From: Brasenia schreberi
Taxonomy: Eukaryota > Streptophyta > Magnoliopsida > Nymphaeales > Cabombaceae
Reading direction: 5' to 3'
NCBI GenBank assembly: GCA_036023115.1
Contig: JAYKKT010000079.1
Location: 9,561,001-9,625,000 of the forward strand
DNA length: 64,000 bases
Each line of letters opens with the position of its first letter. The first letter of the stretch is position 1. The translations under genes and the position numbers were made by a program. Shown piece by piece: positions 57,919 to 64,000 of this stretch. A model generated the notes under the pieces. The model searched no databases and was not told where the DNA came from. It was given only the letters and a program-made list of their open reading frames with translations.

Positions 57919-60578
57919 GAAGGAAAATGACTTGAACATAAATTGCAAAAGGGAAATTGCAAAAGGGAAATATGGCTATATCTTAAGAGCGGAAAGGCTC
58001 AATTGTGCAAGTGTGTGCCGTGTATATATAAAGACTACGCACACTACTGAACCTTAAAACCCAAATCTTAAAGACATAGCCGAAAGGGAAATACTTATAA
58101 TATATATGGGTCCGAAGGTCGCCAACGTGTTGCATGGGTGTTGTGTGTATATTAAAAGACAACTCACACGACTTAAATGAAACCCAAATATAAATTGCAA
58201 TATGACCTTAACTAAGGTCTTGGGAGTAAGAGCGAAAGCTCAATGTGTGTGAGTGTATAACTGAAATACTACACACACGACATGAAGTAAAAACACCCAA
58301 GGGAAATAATAGCACGACCCTTACTAGGGTCTTACAAATAAGAGCGAAAGCTCAATGTGTGTGAGTGCGAGAATTGAAAGACAACACACACAACTTAAGC
58401 AAAACCCCATGCAACTTAAATTATATAAATAAGTCTATATCTTAAGGGCTGATTAGGCCCATGTGTGTGTTCAAAATCGTGTACAACTAAGAGTGAGATA
58501 GGCTCAAGTGCACGTGTGTGTGGGTGTGCCAAACCACATTATTACAAGCGGGGGGAGACAATGCTCCGTTATTACAACGCCGTATCAAATTTAATTAAGC
58601 TTAAGCAAGTCTATAAACAAGGACCGAGTTAGGCACTTACGTATAGCTGGTCCGGAGGTGACTTGCTTGAGCTTAGGCTTGAGCGTCGCCTTGGGTTGCA
58701 AGAGGGAGCTCCTCGGAAGGGCACGGCAAAGGGGTGCTGGCCTGGTGACAAGGATGCAGCGGGTGTGACGCCTTAGCGCTAGCCGGGTGATGGGAGGGGG
58801 TGCTGTTGTGGCGCCTTTGTTGGGGTAGTTAGGGGTGCTTAGGAAATGAAGGGGAGCTAGGGTGCGTCACTAAGGAGTGGGGGCTGTCTAAGGGAAAGGT
58901 AAGGTGGCTGGGGACTAGCTAGGGGCTGTCTAAGGGGAAGGTAGGGCTGGCGGGTGGTGTAGTCGGGTATGGTTGAATGGTGGCAGGTAGCTAGGTGGTG
59001 GCCGACTGGATGAAGTGGAGGTTAGACTAAGGAAGGGGGGCGTGTGGTGGCTGAGAGTGGAGGGGGAGTGAAGAGAGGGTGGTGTTAGGATAGGGTACTA
59101 ACCGGAGAGGAAGGTGAAGGTGGCGGGTGTCCAAGGGAGGCAGCCGGGTGGAAGGTGGGTGCAGTCGGGTGGAGTGGAGTTGGCCGGAGGTGATGGTGGC
59201 GTGGAGTGGAGCTGGCCGGAGGTCCAAGGTGGAGCAGGTGAGAGAGGAGAGCAAGGGATGAGAGAGGAGAGGAAGGGCTTGGCTGGCCCAAAAAAAGTTG
59301 AAAAACCCGCCCACTAGGGGGGGGGGGGGTTTATAGGGCTTGGGTGGGTCGGTTGGGGCTGGTTTGGGAGGGTGGTTTAGTGGTTAGGTGGTGATGGTTT
59401 GGGGATAAGGTGGATCAGATATTTAGGGGGGGCCAAATATTTTAGGGTAGGTAGTTTTAGGGATATGGTGTGCTAGGGTTTTAAGTGGGGTGGTTTAGAG
59501 GTTTAGGGCTTAGCTAGGTGGGCTGGTTTTAGAGTGAGGTTTAGTGAGGTGGGTTAGGTGTTTAGGCTAGGATTAGGTTAGGATTAGGGGAATTAGGCTA
59601 GGTTTAGGGAAGGATTAGGGAGGTGGGTTAGGTGATTAGGTTGGGATTAGGGAAGTAGGTTAGGTGATTAGGTTAGGATTAGGCCGGGATTAGGGTAAAT
59701 GGCTAGGATTAGGGGGTTTAGCTTGGGATTGGGTTCGGAGCATCCCTTTGCATGGCCCATGGACTTAATTGCATCATGTTGGTGCAACCCTAGGTTAGGT
59801 GTAGGTTCATACAAGCTCAAACCTACACTGATTAGGCTAACCCACATGATTAACCCAAAACTTGACACACAAGTCAAGCTTAATACATTTCCCTCAAATC
59901 TTACCCTCCCCATTCTCTCTCATGCCCAAGATCCCACGTGAATTTCAAGTGGGCCCCACCTCCATTTATGAGAAGGTGATGTGGGCCATGGATGTGGATA
60001 TTGGATTGGATCTTTGGATCCAAATCCAAATCCAAATCCAAATCCACATATACGTTTGGATTGGGATCTGGATATATATGGTCCAGATCCAATCCAAAAC
60101 TGAATTCTGACTCCTTCAGGGTATGTTCGAAACGAACGGTTTGTGCGGGGCTTGACAGCATCAGTACTCCGTCTTGCGTTGGGTCTTCGCCAACATGGTC
60201 GTTCGCTTCTGTTTTCACATTCCGGAGATGATTTCAAAGAGTTTTGTTGATAACAGGGACTTGGATGTTCGAGATTCTGGGGGTGAATCTACCATGAGGG
60301 TTGATGTGCCGGGCTCGACATGTGCTCCGATTTCGGGCTCTCTTTTGTTCCTTTGGTCCTACTTTCATCAGGCCCAGTCGCTTTGTGGGGTTTCACAACG
60401 TATTTTAAATGGTTTTAAAACTATATTATACATATTTTAAAATATATAGGGTTTAAACATATGTATAGGGTTTTGTCTAGAAGGCTCCTGGGTTTCCAAA
60501 CTCAAAATAGCCCTTTGGGGCTGCTTTTACAAAACCAGGTTTTATTTGAGAAGTTCGTGGGATTTTGGGGTGTTTACA
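57919..60578 (-). repeat. G-family LTR, start missing
   Basis: It is collinear with about 49240-51943 of G. Contains hairpin units (58225, 58340), the donor at 58634-58640, a poly-G tract and TATA near 59328-59337, and ATTAGG-type repeats. The first 530 bp or so, with the TGTAGAC end, are missing. It ends TTTACA at 60578. Confidence 0.88.
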
Positions 60579-61744
60579 GTTGTAATAATGGAGCTTCGTC
60601 TCCCCCCATATTGTAATAGCAAGTAGATATGCTGTTAATTTCATTTCCTACGTATGCACTCTACTTGTTTGCTTTCTTGATTCTACCTCTCTCTATTCTA
60701 TAAAACTCCAATAACTCCTAATCCCCTCTATGCTTAAGCTAACATACACATCGACCTTCATTTATATTTAGTAATGTGCTTTAATTTTGGTGTGCATGTC
60801 ATTTAAATTTGGATGGATGCATTCATTTATATTCTAAAAATTGAAACTCTGTTTTTCTGTATTTTATATATGCTGATTGTTTTATTTTTCATTGCTAAAC
60901 CACTGCTCTTAATGATATGAAACTTAAGACACCAAATACACACACAAGCCCACTAGAGATAAAATTTTGAAGAATTTTAGGTCCGAGTAGATGCGTGAAT
61001 AAAACAAGGAAAGATCGTTCTAATCCAAGTTCTGTTTCTATATAGTAAGTTTTCCTGCAATAGAGTTTGGGTAAAAGTCCCATACTCTATCTATAGTAAA
61101 CCAAAATTGATAAAAGTAGTCTTACTGAAAAGTTGATATATACAGCTTTCCAACAAGACTAAAATCATACAATTTGGAGTTTTGTACACCGAGATACAAA
61201 GGCTTTTTTAGGCCTCTATCTTTCTGTAATAGAGTATTTTGAAACATTTGAGTAGTGGGTTATTCCAGATTTAATTCTATAAATATACAACACCAAATTT
61301 CAAAGTAAAAATAAGCTTAGAATCTCCATATCCCATCTATGATCTATGAAATTTTCATGAATTTTGAAGATATCTAAGTTGTCCAAAAAAATTTGGGAAT
61401 CAGCTCTAAAAACAGAACCAATTTCTGTTTTTCAGAACTTGAAATCCTTCCATTTTCTAGACTAACTGCACGAGTTTGATTTGATTGAAAACCATTCTCA
61501 AAGGGAATTTTGGGAATATACACCTGCACTAATGAGTCCTCAAAGCGCCTAGACTGACCCTTGAGTATCGGATGAAGAAAGCCTAAGGTGACAAGATCTC
61601 ACTTAGCCACAATCGCTAAACAAGTCAGATTTATAAACTTTGTTAGTTTTGAAAACTAGCTGGCATGCTCGCGCATAAACAAAGTAGGTTTAAAGAGTTA
61701 TTTCAAGTCCCTAAATAGGTTGGAGTGAAATTTTCACATTTACA
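60579..61744 (+). repeat. Old LTR remainder with an AT-rich insert of unknown origin
   Basis: The start (TTGTAATAATGGAGC...TCTCCCCCC) matches the block after the splice donor in other LTRs. The end (61545-61744: AGACTGACCCTTGAG, AAACTAGCTGGCATGC, CACATTTACA) matches a plus-oriented LTR terminus. Between, 60640-61540 is AT-rich with no hairpin units and no ORF; a stretch near 61145-61200 (AGCTTTCCAACAAGAC) resembles text common in other plant LTRs. Confidence 0.55.
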
Positions 61745-61811
61745 GTTTTGAAAATCAAAACTGGATCAGAACAATTTCCTAAGATTCAAGTTCTATCGGG
61801 CGTGCCAAATT
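61745..61811 (-). other. Degraded leader and primer binding site (element K)
   Basis: The minus strand has TTTGGCACGCCCGATAGAAC beside the LTR start at 61812, a PBS with three changes from F's. Confidence 0.65.
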
Positions 61812-62587
61812 TGTAGATGTGAATTTCGTTTGAAAGCCTATGTAGGGACTCGAGAGCAAAGTAGTCATTTGAAAAAGCAGAATCTTGCCAATTTGGCCTT
61901 GAGGGCAAAGCAATCATTTTTTGGGGGCTTTTGTTAAAATTGAATTTTTTTGAGAGGAGTGCAATATACCCTTATTTTATGGCACCTATAAAATTTTGGC
62001 ATGAAAATGAATTCGTTTAAGATATCTTTATTTGAAAACTCTTAAAAGACCCAAAAGTATAGTTTTTTCTTGAAAAGTCAAAATTTCTAAAAGATCAAAT
62101 CTTTTGATAATTTTTTTTGGTATTTACAGGTACATATCACTTTAGGTAGCTATAGGGCATATCAAAATCATTGCTTGAGTAGCTCATGGCCTCAACCGTC
62201 CTTCTCATTGATTTATTCAAGATAGATTGTCTTCATGCTAGTGTTGATTGAACATCTTTTGTCTTCTTGAGGGGAAGAGGTGTTATGTTCTCTACGAGTA
62301 TATTATTGTGCTTGCTTTATCTTGGAAAGAGATACCTTAGGAAGCATGTTTGAAAATTAAAGAAAGAAATAGAAAAAATACTAACCAGCTTCAAATCCAT
62401 CACAACAAGGGTTGTTGAAAAGGAGAGGAAGCCAAGACTCATTCTAAGTACTCCTCGAGTGTACTTGATCCTTTGAAAGTGAGAATGTTAAGTTTTAGAC
62501 CTAGTTTTGATTCATTTTGTACTACCCTTAACTTTGCTCGCCAATTATGTATCGGTGGTAGAGCTTTTTTTGCTTTTATTTCATCAT
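61812..62587 (-). repeat. K 5' LTR, first part
   Basis: It starts TGTAGATGTG after the PBS remnant. AT-rich; no hairpin array, donor or ORF that I can recognise. Interrupted at 62588 by another LTR terminus. Confidence 0.5.
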
Positions 62588-63060
62588 TGTAAACACCCAA
62601 AATAAAAGTATTTTCAAACTCCCAAATTCGAAAATCAATTTAAAACCTTTATGTCTTTCCAAATCGAAAATCCCAACTTTTAAAGTTTTTAGAAACTTTC
62701 AAAATAAATGTTTTAAATTCAAGTTAAACAGCCCATGGATTTCAAAACAAATCAGACGAACAGGTAATACCCAATCCAAATCCAGATCGAGACCAATTCC
62801 AAAAAGCGAAGGATGGACCGAGTTAGAAGCCTATCTGGATAAACCAAGTAAGATACGAAGATTAAAGCTCATCATAAATGGATAAAGACTACAAGTGGAT
62901 AGGATAAATTGGATCAGAATTAGGGACTGGATCAACTTCACAGATGGATCACTTCAAGACAATTCAAGTTCAAATACAGGGCTAAGATGGCTTGTTTATC
63001 ATGAAAAGAATTGAGTTTGTAATGTTGAATTTGAAAGGCTACATGATCAAGCCAAAACAT
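62588..63060 (+). repeat. LTR start fragment (element L)
   Basis: TGTAAACACCCAAAATAAAAG and the next few hundred bases resemble the reversed U3 end at 55700-56159. The right limit (about 63060) is approximate, set where F-like LTR text begins. Confidence 0.5.
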
Positions 63061-63884
63061 GAATCAAGTCCACATCATTGACCGACCAAGAGAGTGCAAC
63101 CGATTGAGCCTAGGCAAGGCCGAACCAACTCCCACATGGCTAGCCCACTTGACAAAGTCAAGCCCACCATTCTTCTCTCTCTTACTTTATGCTCTCTCCC
63201 AAGCCTCTCACTTCAAATTCACGTGAACTTGCACCCACCCTCACCTCTATTTATAGGCAAGGGGGTGGGTCTTGGGTTTGGATCTTGGATTTGGTTTTTA
63301 TGATCCAAATCTGATACAAACACTATTTGGGTCTAGATCTGGATATTTATGTCCAGATCTAATCCGAATTTTTGTTTCTTCAATTCTTCTTGGTGTTTTG
63401 AGACGGGGCCTGGCTTCATCAGTGCGCCGTCTTGGGCTGGGTTTTTCCCAACCTTTTCGTCCGACCGTCTTTTCACCTTCTAGACTTCATTTTGTCTCAT
63501 TTTTGGTATTTCAAGCTTGGGCTTGGATTTCTGATGGCTTTGTCAGTGTTTTGGCTTTGCATTTCACATTATGGGGCTGAAATCTACTTCTGGCCTAGTC
63601 TCTTCTTTTGCTTTTTGGTCTTGTTTTTATCAAGCTGAGCTGAACTCTCACCTTTTGACCTGCTTTCGGAGCTGCTTTTCGATCAGGCTCCACCTACTTG
63701 ATTTGGCTGCTTACAAAATTTGGGTTTTGGCCTGAGTTTAAGAAACCTATATTTTGAAAGACTTCTTATAAAAGTTTTACAACTTTGCAACTCCTGGGTT
63801 TTGAAAGTTCAAAATTTGGTTTGAAGACTAGTTTTTGGAAACCAGGTGTTTGTTTGAAAATCATTTCATTTTGGGGTGTTTACA
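63061..63884 (-). repeat. K LTR, U3 and promoter part (F-like)
   Basis: It resembles 54300-55220 of F, with TATA CTATAAATAG at 63247-63256, and ends GGTGTTTACA at 63884 next to plus-strand aRH sequence. Confidence 0.75.
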
Positions 63885-64000
63885 GTAACCAACAAGGGGC
63901 AGGTGTTGGAGTCATTCTCATATCCCCCGAAAAAAGAGAGATCCCCATTGCAATTCGTCTAGATTTTGAGTGTTTAAATAATGTGGCTAAATATGAGGCT
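63885..64000 (+). pseudogene. pol: Element M pol, aRH fragment
   Basis: Frame from 63887 encodes Asn-Gln-Gln-Gly-Ala-Gly-Val-Gly and continues to Val-Ala-Lys-Tyr-Glu-Ala at the window end, open throughout. It matches residues about 327-364 of A's frame, including the second catalytic acid. K's LTR split it just after where FDGAR would lie. Confidence 0.88.

Overview
This window looks like part of a large, repeat-rich seed-plant genome. I find no host gene, tRNA or rRNA. Almost every base belongs to a stack of nested Ty3/gypsy LTR retrotransposons. The lineage is the Tat group of non-chromoviruses (the Ogre/Retand/Grande relatives). The grounds are: very long LTRs (about 2.8-4 kb); a Pol with a degenerate RNase H after the reverse transcriptase plus a second, archaeal-type RNase H (aRH) before the integrase; an integrase ending in a GPY/F module with no chromodomain; a long 3' non-coding zone holding an antisense ORF; and a putative intron before pol. 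LTRs begin TGTAGAC or TGTAAACACC and end in the matching ACA. Plant rather than pararetrovirus origin is supported by the integrase and by real LTRs.

Layout, using my own letters. A (+) enters at base 1 and ends at 16020; its RT is split by D (-, 489-11182), a young element with two near-identical 3329-bp LTRs and one intact 465-codon G-patch ORF. A ends abutting the 5' LTR of B (+, 16021-43018). B's 3' LTR is split by C (-, 22070-40035, TSD ACCTT), the most complete element (LTR, PBS, gag-pro, G-patch, RT, RH, aRH, INT, PPT, LTR), though full of stops and frameshifts. C's 5' LTR is split by E (-, 33742-37710), a deleted relative of A. B itself sits in the integrase gene of F (-, 43019-55220), whose gag is also hit by a solo LTR, G (48702-51943). 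F sits in an older LTR (55221-56159), which sits in the integrase end of element I (+). From 56160 to the end lie older, broken pieces (H, J, a G-like LTR, K, L, M), including a head-to-head inverted repeat.

How the parts work together. In an intact member, full-length RNA starts at a TATA box inside the LTR. Its leader carries family-specific GC-rich repeats, and every LTR that retains this leader region has a consensus 5' splice site (GTAAGT). Gag-protease-G-patch is read from the unspliced RNA. A well-formed 3' splice site (TTTGTAG) lies 2 nt before the Pol start Met-Met-Glu-Asp-Pro, so Pol is probably read from a spliced RNA. An antisense ORF starts in the complement of the polypurine tract.

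The best candidates for something new are: the G-patch-only element D; the leader-to-pol splice architecture; the palindrome with paired changes beside the PPT together with the antisense ORF; the repeated GAGC-loop-GCTC hairpins; and the separately evolved GC palindrome arrays in the leaders. All comparisons were made by eye and mismatch counts are approximate.
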